64,000 nucleotides of DNA, from positions 1,197,253 through 1,261,252 of the forward strand of contig NZ_AJYD02000038.1 in the NCBI RefSeq assembly GCF_000286835.2. The letters are read 5' to 3'. Shown here in pieces: positions 38,382 through 46,975 of the stretch. Made by a program: the position numbers and the translations under genes. This DNA comes from Enterovibrio norvegicus FF-33 (GTDB lineage Bacteria > Pseudomonadota > Gammaproteobacteria > Enterobacterales > Vibrionaceae). The notes below the pieces were generated by a model that ran no database searches, had not been told where the DNA came from, and worked only from the letters and a program-made list of their open reading frames with translations. How positions within the stretch are numbered: position 1 is the stretch's first letter; each line of letters opens with the position of its first letter.

Positions 38382-38891
38382 ATGAATAGAAACGTCATTG
38401 ATGGGCTGAGGGATACGCAAGGCGTGCTGGGTAAAGCGGCAATTCGCTCGATTTTACCCTATGGCGATGCATTCTTATTTGTGGATTCAGTCAGTGATTT
38501 GACCGAGTCTAACGTCGTCGCGCAATACAACATACCTGAGTCCTCTGAGTTGATTAACGCGCATTTCAAACACGTTAGCATGATGCCGGGCGTTTTGATG
38601 GGGGAAGCATTAGCGCAAGCCGGTATTGTTTTACTTCATTACCGAAGTGAGTTTGAAGAAGAGACGGATGTCATTGCGAGTACCGTGAATCAAATGCGGT
38701 TTAAGTCGCCAGTGCTACCTGGGGATACCCTAGAAGCGCATGTCAGCATAAAAGCAATCAACCGTTTAGGTGCAAGGTTAACCGGCAAGTCCTATGTAAA
38801 TGGGCGCGAAGTGCTGTCTGCCACGTTTGATCTTACGTTTATAAAACGGAAAAATCTTATTGAACATATTTCTCAACATGTCACGCGTTGA
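38382..38891 (+). CDS. FabZ-like 3-hydroxyacyl-ACP dehydratase
   Basis: The 169-residue hot-dog protein has His61 (NAHFKH) and Glu75 (MMPGVLMGEALAQAG), 14 residues apart as the catalytic pair of FabZ. The usual GHFP is altered to AHFK, so specificity may differ. It would dehydrate 3-hydroxyacyl-ACP to the enoyl form. It starts 26 bases after the ketosynthase stop. Confidence 0.8.
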   Translation: MNRNVIDGLRDTQGVLGKAAIRSILPYGDAFLFVDSVSDLTESNVVAQYNIPESSELINAHFKHVSMMPGVLMGEALAQAGIVLLHYRSEFEEETDVIASTVNQMRFKSPVLPGDTLEAHVSIKAINRLGARLTGKSYVNGREVLSATFDLTFIKRKNLIEHISQHVTR

Positions 38892-38994
38892 GAGTATGTT
38901 GCATCAAATGTCTCCTATCTGATCGCTAATTTATTTAAGAAAACGTGAATATATAAACGTTTAAATTATACGATTAAATGATCCGAAAATATGA

Positions 38995-39459
38995 GTGGTG
39001 ATTTTAGTGTTGTTAAGATTAGCAACGGTAGATGATTTTTCAAATATAGAATCATCGAATTTCAAGTGTTCGACGTATAAAAATCTTGCTTTTCCTCTTG
39101 GTTGTTCAATGTCAGAGCTTGATGCTGCGTTGGGTGATGGTGATTTTGTTGTTTTTAATGAAAAAAAGACTAAGGTTGGCTTCGTTAGAATAAAAGCCAT
39201 GTTCGAAGGCATTGCCTATCTTGATATCCACTTGTTACATGATTTTGCTGATGAACATATCCAGGCCGTGATGAGTTGGCTAGCTGAGCAATACCATCTC
39301 GGTAAGTATTACGTTCAGTTACTCCCCAATGAGCAGCGAGAAATAGATTGCTTAACACGTCTAGGTTTCACTGAAGAAGCGCGACTAAGAAACCAGATTT
39401 TTGTTGAGGGTGCGTATTACGATTTATTAATGATGGGGAGTGAGGATCAACGTGTTTGA
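38995..39459 (+). CDS. GNAT-family acyltransferase 1
   Basis: About 154 residues or slightly fewer; GTG codons at 38995, 38998 and 39007 are all possible starts with no decisive ribosome binding site. The start LLRLATVDDF and the C-terminal LTRLGFTEEARLRNQIFVEGAYYDLLMMG are typical of RimJ-like GNATs. In an operon with a carrier protein and ketosynthase it may transfer an acyl rather than an acetyl group. The classical acetyl-CoA loop is poorly visible. It overlaps the next gene by eight bases. Confidence 0.7.
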   Translation: MVILVLLRLATVDDFSNIESSNFKCSTYKNLAFPLGCSMSELDAALGDGDFVVFNEKKTKVGFVRIKAMFEGIAYLDIHLLHDFADEHIQAVMSWLAEQYHLGKYYVQLLPNEQREIDCLTRLGFTEEARLRNQIFVEGAYYDLLMMGSEDQRV

Positions 39460-40060
39460 TAGTGTTCGTGGAATCTATTGCGCTTTGCGCCGTCCAAATA
39501 TCGAAGATATAGAGACAATAGCTCGCTGGTTGGATGATCCTTACCTTAATTCGACGGTCTTTGATAGCTCTACCTATGTCAATGGTGCTAAGGAGCAAGC
39601 CATGGCGTGGCTTGAACAGAACGCAACTGTCTATGGTGCAGAAAGCCTTTTAGGATTGGTGTGCTCTGTCAAAAGCGGTAAACCAATAGGGATGGTCTGG
39701 TTCAATAACATTGACTGGAAAAGCCGTACTGCCGATCTTCGCTACTTAGTCGGCGAAGAGGCGTACCGTACCAGCGTCTTTGGGCCTGAGATAGCACTGT
39801 TAAGTCTTCAAATGGCATTTCAAGTCATGAATTTACATAAAATCTATGGCTATGTTTTATCCGGCAATGAGGATTCAATTCGTCTTGCGGAGTTTGGTGG
39901 AATAAAAGAAGGGGTACTTAAAAATTACGTTCCTGTCGGTGATGGATGGAACGACTACCATCTTTATGCCATGTTTTCAGATAACTTCCTAGATTTCTTA
40001 CAAAAACACAAAGAGGGTGTTTTACGCCGTCACTTTAAAAAAGGAATTTTCCAAGAGTGA
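39452..40060 (+). CDS. GNAT-family acyltransferase 2
   Basis: I choose the GTG at 39452, six bases after GAGG; an earlier GTG at 39440 has poor spacing. The 202-residue protein is RimJ/RimL-like: ALRRPNIEDIETIARWLDDPYLNS at the start, then GKPIGMVWFNNIDWKSRTADLRYLVGE and NLHKIYGYVLSGNEDSIRLAEFGG. As with its partner, an acyl-ACP or acyl-CoA donor is plausible from context. It overlaps the CPBP gene as GTGA. Confidence 0.78.
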   Translation: MFDSVRGIYCALRRPNIEDIETIARWLDDPYLNSTVFDSSTYVNGAKEQAMAWLEQNATVYGAESLLGLVCSVKSGKPIGMVWFNNIDWKSRTADLRYLVGEEAYRTSVFGPEIALLSLQMAFQVMNLHKIYGYVLSGNEDSIRLAEFGGIKEGVLKNYVPVGDGWNDYHLYAMFSDNFLDFLQKHKEGVLRRHFKKGIFQE

Positions 40061-40668
40061 GTTTGCTCGCTCTACTGTTTATTGCAGTTATCGTTTTGTC
40101 TTTTCTTTATCCGCGAGTCATTGGAGATCGTCTTGCTTTCTTATTAATGCTGCCCGTGATCGCTTATACGCTCTATTTCTATATAGATTGGCAGGTTATA
40201 TCTCTATTTGAAATGAGCGTGTTTGTTGTAGGTGGCATATGTGCTGGTGTCGCCTTGCTGTTCGCCGGATTGCCAATAAGTTCACCTGAGCCAAGAACAT
40301 TTGTTATTAACTGTTTTCATGGGTTTAAGCTTCTTAAGAAGAATCGAGACTATCTCTTATTTCAAGTTGGGATCACGTGTTACGAAGAGCTCATATGGCG
40401 AGTGTTTTTAATTAGTACATTATTATTGGTGCTTCCACCATGGGTTGCAATCTGTCTCTCTTCGTTACTATTTTGGGTCGTTCACGAGGAAAACAGACCG
40501 TTAGGATGGCATTCGCTAGAGTTCTTTCTCTTCGCGATATTGCTTGGCATTGCTTACGCTGTGACTGATTCAGTGCTATTTGTTTGGATTATCCATTTAA
40601 CCAGAAATGTCCTTGTCCTGTCAGCGACATATTATGAAAAGCAGCAAGCGAAAGCCATGCCTTCATGA
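40057..40668 (+). CDS. CPBP/Abi-family intramembrane metalloprotease
   Basis: The 203-residue membrane protein has about six hydrophobic helices and the three CPBP motifs: Glu110-Glu111-x-x-x-Arg (EELIWR), His143 in FWVVHEE, and His180-x-x-x-Asn184 in IIHLTRN. Family members cleave prenylated or bacteriocin substrates or confer immunity to self-made peptides. Here it could remove a leader from the small peptide or protect the producer. It starts by GTGA overlap and ends convergently, overlapping the MacB-type permease gene by six bases. Confidence 0.82.
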   Translation: MSLLALLFIAVIVLSFLYPRVIGDRLAFLLMLPVIAYTLYFYIDWQVISLFEMSVFVVGGICAGVALLFAGLPISSPEPRTFVINCFHGFKLLKKNRDYLLFQVGITCYEELIWRVFLISTLLLVLPPWVAICLSSLLFWVVHEENRPLGWHSLEFFLFAILLGIAYAVTDSVLFVWIIHLTRNVLVLSATYYEKQQAKAMPS

Positions 40669-41907
40669 ATCCCTGAGCGCATCCACGGGCTTCATTTGTG
40701 CCGCTCTTCGAGCGGGTAAATACCCGGCCACCAAGCCAACCAATATTGACACGCAAAGCGCAATGCTTACGCCTAGCACGCCGGGAAACAATGGAAAACC
40801 AGTAAAAAAATTCAATACAACACCGATGAGCATACCAATGGCTAAACCCGCTAACCCCCCAATCAGACAAATGAGTACCGATTCGACGATAAACTGAATC
40901 ATTATGTGGCTTCGATGTGCGCCAATTGCCGCTCGAATACCAATTTCTCGTGTTCGCTCCGCGACAGCAGTACTCATGATGCCGGCAACACCGATGGCTC
41001 CTACAATTAAAGCACTAGAGGCGGCAATAATGCCGACAATCGTTACGCCGCCAAGAATATTGTCAGTGGTTCTGATGTAAGACGCGAGGGTTCCGCTTTC
41101 ATATTCAAACACGCCTTGATAACGTCTCGATAGAACACCTTTTAGCTGGGAAGCCGCCGCTTCAGCTGACTCAACCGTTGAGGCTTCAGCTTGAATGTAA
41201 TTCACGTCGTTGCTGCCATTAAGTGCCTGTACCAAAGGGTAACTGACCAAAATTCGATTGTTCACATCGCCTCCAGCAGAACCAATGCTAGCGAGTAAGT
41301 CCCGACTTTTAGCGCGCAGAACACCAATAACTTGATATTCACGGCCTGATATTCGAAGTGCACGACCTAAGGGGTTAGCGATGCCCGGGAACAGGTCAGA
41401 AGCAACGGTTTCGCCAATCATTGCAACAGGCCGACGATTTCGGATTTCTATTTCTCTAAGGCCTCTTCCTATACGTAACTGGTCATTGTTGATGGTTAAA
41501 TAATCCCGATTAACACCACTCACTTGTGCGTTGCTGTATCGATTACCAGCTTGAACGATAGGTGCTTGTCCCCGAGGGGTAACGATAGGGCTGATGAGGC
41601 TGACAGATGGGCAGCAATCTCCTTGAACGGCAATCAAATCATTGTTATTGATGCCCGTACCTGTTCGTGTTCGTTTGTGTGGATCTTTGTTGCTTTGCGC
41701 GCGATATACCCAAACAGACTTGAGACCAAATGTTTCAAGTTCCTGCATGACGAATGCTTTCCCGCCCGTACTGACGGTATCCACTGTCATCACTGCGGCT
41801 ATACCCACAGCAATGCCAATCATACTGAGCATTGACCTGCCCCAGTTTGCCAGCATCGCAAGTCGTGCTTCAATAAACAGATCAGGCAGAATTCGCCAGC
41901 CTTTCAT
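40663..41907 (-). CDS. MacB-type ABC transporter permease
   Basis: The 414-residue protein has one N-terminal helix (~15-35), a large periplasmic MacB_PCD domain (~40-270) and a C-terminal FtsX domain with three helices and the conserved ERTREIGIRAAIGAHR loop. It starts with a four-base overlap with the ATPase gene. Together with the ATPase and the HlyD-type adaptor it forms a mechanotransmission pump that moves substrates from the periplasm outward through a TolC-like channel, which is not encoded here. Confidence 0.88.
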   Translation of the reverse strand: MKGWRILPDLFIEARLAMLANWGRSMLSMIGIAVGIAAVMTVDTVSTGGKAFVMQELETFGLKSVWVYRAQSNKDPHKRTRTGTGINNNDLIAVQGDCCPSVSLISPIVTPRGQAPIVQAGNRYSNAQVSGVNRDYLTINNDQLRIGRGLREIEIRNRRPVAMIGETVASDLFPGIANPLGRALRISGREYQVIGVLRAKSRDLLASIGSAGGDVNNRILVSYPLVQALNGSNDVNYIQAEASTVESAEAAASQLKGVLSRRYQGVFEYESGTLASYIRTTDNILGGVTIVGIIAASSALIVGAIGVAGIMSTAVAERTREIGIRAAIGAHRSHIMIQFIVESVLICLIGGLAGLAIGMLIGVVLNFFTGFPLFPGVLGVSIALCVSILVGLVAGYLPARRAAQMKPVDALRDS

Positions 41908-42566
41908 ATCACTATCCTGCCGTCTCGCATGTGTACGACTCTGTCAGCCGTTTTGGCTAAATGTGCATCGTGAGTGACCATGACAATGGTATGGCCCTCA
42001 GCATGAAGCGCCTTAAACAAATCCATAACCTGCTGCCCGGTATGGCTGTCTAAAGCACCTGTTGGCTCATCCGCAATAAGCAACTTAGGCTTGTTAACTA
42101 ACGCTCGCGCAATAGCAACACGTTGTTGCTGGCCGCCTGAAAGTTGGTTGGGTAAATGCGTTGCGCGATCTGCTAGGCCTACGCGTTCAAGCGCGGCAAA
42201 AGCAAGCGCTTGACGCTGTGAGGGCGGGGTACCTTGATACACCAACGGAAGCATGACATTCGCTAACGCATCGCGGCGTGATAGCAAATTGAATGATTGA
42301 AAGATGGTTCCAATCAATGAAGAACGAAGCGTAGCAAGTCCATCAGAATCAGCGGCATGAACAGCCGTACCGTCTAAATGGTAGGTGCCTGTATCAGCGT
42401 TGTCTAAGCAGCCAATAATGTTGAGTAGGGTGCTCTTTCCTGATCCAGAGGCACCCATTATCGTTACAAACTCCCCGCGTTCTATCTTCAGATCAACACC
42501 CCGAATGATGGGTAAGGGGGTGTCTCCGCGGAAATAGGATTTATGCAAGGATTCAATGTTGATCAT
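41904..42566 (-). CDS. MacB/LolD-type ABC ATPase
   Basis: This 220-residue ATPase has Walker [10 protein letters not shown], the [15 protein letters not shown] signature, Walker [13 protein letters not shown] and switch His in VTHD. It is the stand-alone ATPase for the adjacent FtsX permease. Its start lies inside the end of the adaptor gene (14-base overlap). Confidence 0.92.
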   Translation of the reverse strand: MINIESLHKSYFRGDTPLPIIRGVDLKIERGEFVTIMGASGSGKSTLLNIIGCLDNADTGTYHLDGTAVHAADSDGLATLRSSLIGTIFQSFNLLSRRDALANVMLPLVYQGTPPSQRQALAFAALERVGLADRATHLPNQLSGGQQQRVAIARALVNKPKLLIADEPTGALDSHTGQQVMDLFKALHAEGHTIVMVTHDAHLAKTADRVVHMRDGRIVI

Positions 42567-43674
42567 GGTTTTCTATAAACCTTGCTGTGCGCCCATTCTC
42601 GAGGTATCCGCTATCAAATAACGCAACCCTTTGCCCTTCTTGAACTCCACTGAGTATTTCGACGTGTGTGTCGGTTTCTAATCCTGATTCAACAGATTGT
42701 AGGTGGATGGTACCTTGTTCAATCAGTGCAACCTCAAAAACGCCAGGTTCGCGTTCGCGCAGCGCGCTGTAAGGCAGGCTGAGGGTGTTTCCACGTTCTT
42801 CTATTACGATTTCAATATCGAGCTGTTGTCCTAATAGCAGTTTTGGGGCATCTGTGCCCAACCCCATGCGCACGGGAAACGTATTTAAGTATCGTTCTGT
42901 TGTGCGTTCGATAGCGGGACCAATCCAATGAATCTGTGTTTGCCAACCTTGGTTGGGAAAGGCATCAGATTTCACATTAACGACTTGGCCAACGTGAATC
43001 CTGCCACTGTCAACGGCATCTAAATTCGCCTCAATTTCCCATCCTTTAATGGCGACGAGTTGGAAAAGTTGTGTTCCGGCTTCAACCCATTGCCCTGATT
43101 CAGTCCATTTATCAATGATAATTGCATCAAATGGCGCATTCAGCTTTTGCCAGTCTTGCTCAATAGCACTCATTTGGGCATCTGCTTGGGCAATAGCAAC
43201 GGCTGCTTGCGCCGTTTCCATTTCAAATCTGACCTGATCTAGCGCTTCGACAGAGACGAGATTTCTATCAGATAGCTCTGATACTCGATTGTAGCGTTGC
43301 TGCTGCTCCTTCAAACGAACAATTTCTTGCTGAACAACAGCGTTGGCGCGTTTGAGTCGAGTCATAGATGCACGGTTATCCATGGAGGCCAGAGTGTCAT
43401 CTTTTTTTACCCGATCACCACGAGCAACATAGACCTGCTCGACGCGGCCATTTACTAACGCAGTCAAAGAAACGGTACGGTCATTAATAACCTCACCAGT
43501 CACTCGAATGATGTAGGCCATATCATTACGTTGCACTTGCACCCCCGACAGGTTCAGCGTTGGCTTGTCATAGAAAAAGTAGCCCGCAGTAGCAGCGAAA
43601 ACCAGAACAACGATAGCGAATATGCGCTTAAAATAGCCTTTCATTGATCGTTTACCAGGCTGCTTAAGTTTCAT
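42553..43674 (-). CDS. HlyD/MacA-type periplasmic adaptor
   Basis: I choose the ATG at 43674; a TTG at 43689 and an ATG at 43644 are alternatives. The product has an N-terminal membrane helix, a lipoyl-type hybrid motif (GRVEQVYVARGDRVKKDDTLASMDN), a coiled-coil hairpin (~100-165, Gln/Glu/Arg-rich) and beta-barrel domains. It links the MacB-type permease to an outer-membrane channel. Located after the first ABC exporter, it suggests two-step export of the cluster product. Confidence 0.85.
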   Translation of the reverse strand: MKLKQPGKRSMKGYFKRIFAIVVLVFAATAGYFFYDKPTLNLSGVQVQRNDMAYIIRVTGEVINDRTVSLTALVNGRVEQVYVARGDRVKKDDTLASMDNRASMTRLKRANAVVQQEIVRLKEQQQRYNRVSELSDRNLVSVEALDQVRFEMETAQAAVAIAQADAQMSAIEQDWQKLNAPFDAIIIDKWTESGQWVEAGTQLFQLVAIKGWEIEANLDAVDSGRIHVGQVVNVKSDAFPNQGWQTQIHWIGPAIERTTERYLNTFPVRMGLGTDAPKLLLGQQLDIEIVIEERGNTLSLPYSALREREPGVFEVALIEQGTIHLQSVESGLETDTHVEILSGVQEGQRVALFDSGYLENGRTARFIENHDQH

Positions 43675-43689
43675 ATGAGATGCATTCAA

Positions 43690-43878
43690 TTATCTATCCC
43701 TAATAATTAACAAATCATGACGAGGTGGCTTATTCGATGTTTCCATATCAAAGAGATGGATGTGAAATGGTGCAATTGTTCGAGTATTTAATATAGGGTT
43801 TAGGTCCGCTGTAACATTCAGTATGCATCGGAGAGAGCAGTTATTTATTTTTCGTAGATAAGTCAAACTTTCATCCAA
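43690..43878 (-). CDS. Possible 62-residue ORF filling the exporter-adaptor gap
   Basis: A TTG frame begins directly after the ABC exporter stop (TAATTG) and ends at the base before the next TTG. The product has two Cys residues and no recognisable domain. No ribosome binding site is convincing, and the exact tiling may simply reflect the choice of the earliest start. Otherwise the 190-base gap looks non-coding. Confidence 0.2.
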   Translation of the reverse strand: MDESLTYLRKINNCSLRCILNVTADLNPILNTRTIAPFHIHLFDMETSNKPPRHDLLIIRDR

Positions 43879-45576
43879 TTAAGCTTCTTTGGTGGCAGTT
43901 TCTGTGACTCGAGTAGAGTTACGTAAACTATCATTTTCAAGGTAAACGACGCGATCGACCGCATCAAATAGGCGATCATCATGGCTTACAATTACAACAA
44001 TTTTTGACTGTTTTTGTGACCTAATAATGTCGATGAGCAACTTTACAGCTTCGCTGTCTAAGTTGTTCGTAGGCTCGTCCATTAGTAGAATAGGTGTATC
44101 CCGCAGTATGGCTCGTGCCAGGCCTAATTTTTGAATTTGGCCTCCCGATAATTCTGAATGCGCATCTTTAATGACATGATCAATACCTTTATCTAGTCGA
44201 TCAATCCACTTATCTAGACCGACTAGAGACAGAGCTGTCAGAATTTTGTCTTGATCAATATCCTGGCCGAAAGTAACGTTATTTCGAATGGAGTCAGAAA
44301 TAATGTGGATTCGTTGTGGGACCATAGCAATACACTGAGACCGATTTGATAAGCCGTTTAGGTCAATGGTATCTAGTTTTATTTGCCCAGATTGAGGTTT
44401 CAGCTCTCCACTCAGGATGGTGAGTAGCGTCGACTTGCCAGCACCGTTACCACCATTAACCAAATGCGCTCGACCTCTATCGAAAACCAAGTCTAGGCGA
44501 GTGAATAAGGGGTAGTCATGATGATAGGAAAAACTCATGTCTTCTAAAATCATTGATTCAAATACGGTGAAATGTTCTATTTTTGGCTCGGAATTATCAG
44601 CTAAACCTTGTTTAGACGGTACCTGAGATAAATCGCATAATTCTTTTACGCGCATTAACGCTGTCAATTCATTGGGGAGGCTTGATACAAACTCAATAAT
44701 TCTAATAAGAGAGGGCACCATCAAGTTTAGCGTTGCTGTGTAGGTGATTATTAAGCCTATAGTGAGTTGCTCTTCAATGACCATGGCACCGCCAAGATAC
44801 CAAATGATGACCATGGCTAGCATGGGGATTCCCATAATAATCATGCTAACTTTTGTGTCATAGAGTTGCCGGATATAACGTTTACTTTCCAATCGCTCAA
44901 CGGCTTTTCGACAATGAGTAAGGAAAAAATTTTCAGCATCGTATATCTTTATTTCTGCATCAGCTTCAATGGTTTCTTGTATGACAGTGAGCTTTTTTGC
45001 GGAGGCATCAGTTTCATCTTTAGAAGATGACCACAATGCACTGTCGAACCTCATGTAAACAATGACAGCAGCAGGCAATAGGACAAGAAGTATTGAACTT
45101 AATTGCCAGTTCAAGAAAAAAACGATCACTAGCAATACGATAGATAAGGCTATGTGATGAATTGCTCCTGATAATCCATAGGGCATAATGACTTCAAACT
45201 GGTCTATATCTCTTGTAACTCGAGACAACAAATCACCGTTATTAATTTTGAGTCGATGATTATAATTCATACCCAGTATACTTTTAATGACATCCTGGTT
45301 AAAGTCAATCATGATCTCTTTCCGCACCTTTAGGCGAAACCATGCATTAACATAATTTAGTATTAGGAAGCAGCTATAGAGAATAGCAAGTAGAAAAACG
45401 GCCTTTAGAAGTAAATTAGAATCTTCACCAGGTAGAACCTGATCGATGATATAACCAGATAGGTAGGGGAGTGGGGCTTGAAAAGCTGTTAACAATAAAG
45501 CCATTAGTAAAAAAGAAAACGATTGATGTTTTCTTTTTGCATAGATGAGATTATATAAATAAGAAATTCGGGTCAC
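43879..45576 (-). CDS. Peptide-type ABC exporter with fused membrane and ATPase domains
   Basis: The 565-residue protein has a six-helix type I exporter domain (~15-305) and a nucleotide-binding domain with Walker A GGNGAGKST, signature ELSGGQIQK, Walker B ILLMDEPTNNLD and switch His in VSHDD. It lacks the N-terminal C39 peptidase found in double-glycine bacteriocin exporters, so any leader removal must be done elsewhere, perhaps by the CPBP protein. The start is GTG at 45576. The 31-codon peptide gene lies just upstream on the same strand. Confidence 0.87.
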   Translation of the reverse strand: MTRISYLYNLIYAKRKHQSFSFLLMALLLTAFQAPLPYLSGYIIDQVLPGEDSNLLLKAVFLLAILYSCFLILNYVNAWFRLKVRKEIMIDFNQDVIKSILGMNYNHRLKINNGDLLSRVTRDIDQFEVIMPYGLSGAIHHIALSIVLLVIVFFLNWQLSSILLVLLPAAVIVYMRFDSALWSSSKDETDASAKKLTVIQETIEADAEIKIYDAENFFLTHCRKAVERLESKRYIRQLYDTKVSMIIMGIPMLAMVIIWYLGGAMVIEEQLTIGLIITYTATLNLMVPSLIRIIEFVSSLPNELTALMRVKELCDLSQVPSKQGLADNSEPKIEHFTVFESMILEDMSFSYHHDYPLFTRLDLVFDRGRAHLVNGGNGAGKSTLLTILSGELKPQSGQIKLDTIDLNGLSNRSQCIAMVPQRIHIISDSIRNNVTFGQDIDQDKILTALSLVGLDKWIDRLDKGIDHVIKDAHSELSGGQIQKLGLARAILRDTPILLMDEPTNNLDSEAVKLLIDIIRSQKQSKIVVIVSHDDRLFDAVDRVVYLENDSLRNSTRVTETATKEA

Positions 45577-45664
45577 AGTCTGATCCGGACGTTGAGGAAA
45601 ACCCGCTTTTATTGTAAAAATTATATAGACTTAACTTTCAAATATCAGAGCATAACGATAAAGA

Positions 45665-45684
45665 GGGGATGTTAAGTCATCCCC
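45665..45684 (-). terminator. Attenuator-like hairpin between peptide and exporter genes
   Basis: GGGGATG and CATCCCC pair perfectly around a six-base loop, without a strong T-run. On the minus strand it sits between the small peptide gene and the exporter gene. This suits partial termination, giving more precursor than exporter mRNA. Confidence 0.5.
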
Positions 45685-45781
45685 AAACTTCATGGTTAAA
45701 ACACCAAAATTGAAATATTCTATAAGGTATTTTAAATATAAGCCTATAAATAAATCAACAAATATAATCTATTGGCGTGAT

Positions 45782-45877
45782 TTATGGTGTCCCACAGCAA
45801 GGGCCTGGCTTATTAGGCTCCTTTTTCTTCGTGGCAAGTACAGGTCCTTTTTTCGCAACAAAGTTTATTTTTTTCAT
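45782..45877 (-). CDS. Candidate ribosomal peptide precursor, 31 residues, Lys-rich with C-terminal CC motif
   Basis: On the minus strand AGAAGGAAAAGATAATG gives a near-ideal ribosome binding site seven bases before the ATG at 45877. The 31-residue product begins MKKINFVAKKGP, has eight Lys residues (2, 3, 9, 10, 17, 18, 19, 23) and ends PNKPGPCCGTP. It has no signal peptide and no double-Gly leader. A TTGACT -35-like element lies at 45985-45980 and a palindrome at 45929-45945. It is the first gene ahead of an ABC exporter and a MacAB-like pump, as expected of a bacteriocin or RiPP precursor. It is too short for routine gene calling, and I know no matching family. Confidence 0.65.
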   Translation of the reverse strand: MKKINFVAKKGPVLATKKKEPNKPGPCCGTP

Positions 45878-45928
45878 TATCTTTTCCTTCTATGAATAAA
45901 GCCAATGATTGACGTGGTTAATGTGCAC

Positions 45929-45945
45929 TGCTTATTGAATAAGCA
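45929..45945. promoter_or_regulatory. Palindrome before the peptide gene, candidate operator
   Basis: TGCTTATTGAATAAGCA is a perfect 17-bp palindrome around a central G. It lies between the -35-like element and the ribosome binding site of the peptide gene, so a bound protein would block transcription, or the transcript could fold there. Confidence 0.45.
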
Positions 45946-46151
45946 AATGCCATTCTATTGTTGTGGTAGTGTTTTTAAAAGTCAACCATTTGCGAATGTC
46001 AGAGAGGGGTATGAAAATATAATTTTTAAAATGATTAAGATGTCTTTTGTTTAAGACCTGAAGATATTATTATTTTTCATTAGTTTCTAATTGGTTATTT
46101 ATTGATTTCTAATTGACATCTGGTTGGTTTCTAATTATTTTCTCATTTATT

Positions 46152-46187
46152 TTATGATGTTCGGCTTATTTTTTAAGTTTGAATATT
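46152..46187 (+). repeat. Imperfect 36-bp direct repeat flanking the peptide/acyl cluster (right)
   Basis: Partner of 36511-36546 (29 of 36 identical). Each copy precedes a plus-strand gene by about 315-350 bases. Confidence 0.4.
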
Positions 46188-46503
46188 GGTTGTTCAATAT
46201 GTCAGTTCTCACCCTGCCCTTGGAAGGTAAGTCCCCTTTGTTCTTGCGTTTTAGGACAAAGTTATTAAGTCTAACTTTTCTATGAGTGGATGATGTTGTC
46301 AGCGCGATCAGGATAAAGCGCACGATTAATAGCTTTGGAGGGGGGCGTAGTCGGGTGACGGATGAGTGTCTATTTTTTCGCTTTGAATTGACTGTTTTAT
46401 CTGAGGATTGCGCTTCACGTGGTAAAATTGATTCTTATCTGCCGAACCAGTGAGATGTCGCGCAGACTTTTTTTCTGGGATTCAGTGCCTTTAAGGGGTC
46501 AGC

Positions 46504-46797
46504 ATGAATGTAGACAAAGCGAAAAAACGAATCGCTAAACAGGTCAAGAAAGGCTTCAAGGGTTACCCCCAAATTTCGATACAGTACTTTGGGGAACGTG
46601 CAGATTGCGCTTCTGAAGTGGCCGTGCAGTTCACGCTCGATGAGGGCTCAGAGGTTCAAGAAGAGCGTTTTGCGAGTAAAACCGATGCCAGAGAAAATGA
46701 AGTGATTCAATCGGCACTGGTGAAGATTATTGAGCGCGCCAACGCCAGCACTGTTGTAGAAGTAGAGGGTGTTTCACCTATTTCTTCACCCATTTAA
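46504..46797 (+). CDS. Small hypothetical protein, 97 residues
   Basis: I do not recognise this gene. The product is soluble, with a basic N-terminal helix (DKAKKRIAKQVKKGFKG), a predicted alpha/beta middle and a C-terminal helix. AGGGG stands six bases before the ATG, and base composition is like the chromosome, not the AT-rich island to its left. A terminator follows. Confidence 0.7.
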   Translation: MNVDKAKKRIAKQVKKGFKGYPQISIQYFGERADCASEVAVQFTLDEGSEVQEERFASKTDARENEVIQSALVKIIERANASTVVEVEGVSPISSPI

Positions 46798-46852
46798 TCT
46801 AGCGTAAGTGACAGAGAAACATAGGCGTTAGCAAAGCGCTCAAGCATGATTT

Positions 46853-46904
46853 TGAACCTCCTGAAATGCAGTGAAAATGACACTGCGTATGAAGGAGGTT
46901 TTTT
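46853..46904 (+). terminator. Rho-independent terminator
   Basis: AACCTCCT pairs with AGGAGGTT around an inner GCAGTG/CACTGC stem, followed by a T-run. Confidence 0.85.
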
Positions 46905-46975
46905 TGGAAGGGGTGTTTGTGCTTTTCAATGACTATAGCCATGATGCTAACAATACAAAATGGGAAGGGTAGGCA

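Larger units (their letters stand above)
45878..46503. other. AT-rich region upstream of the peptide gene
   Basis: This 626-base stretch is strongly AT-rich. It contains the likely promoter of the minus-strand peptide/exporter operon, the palindrome at 45929-45945 and the right copy of the 36-bp repeat. No other gene was found. Confidence 0.55.

Noticed and set aside
36825-40668. Aryl polyene or polyunsaturated fatty acid cluster
   Set aside because: No ketoreductase, chain-length factor, ammonia-lyase or multidomain synthase is present.
45692-45895. 67-codon plus-strand frame near the peptide gene
   Set aside because: It is antisense to the better-supported 31-codon gene, has no ribosome binding site and shows composition-driven residues.
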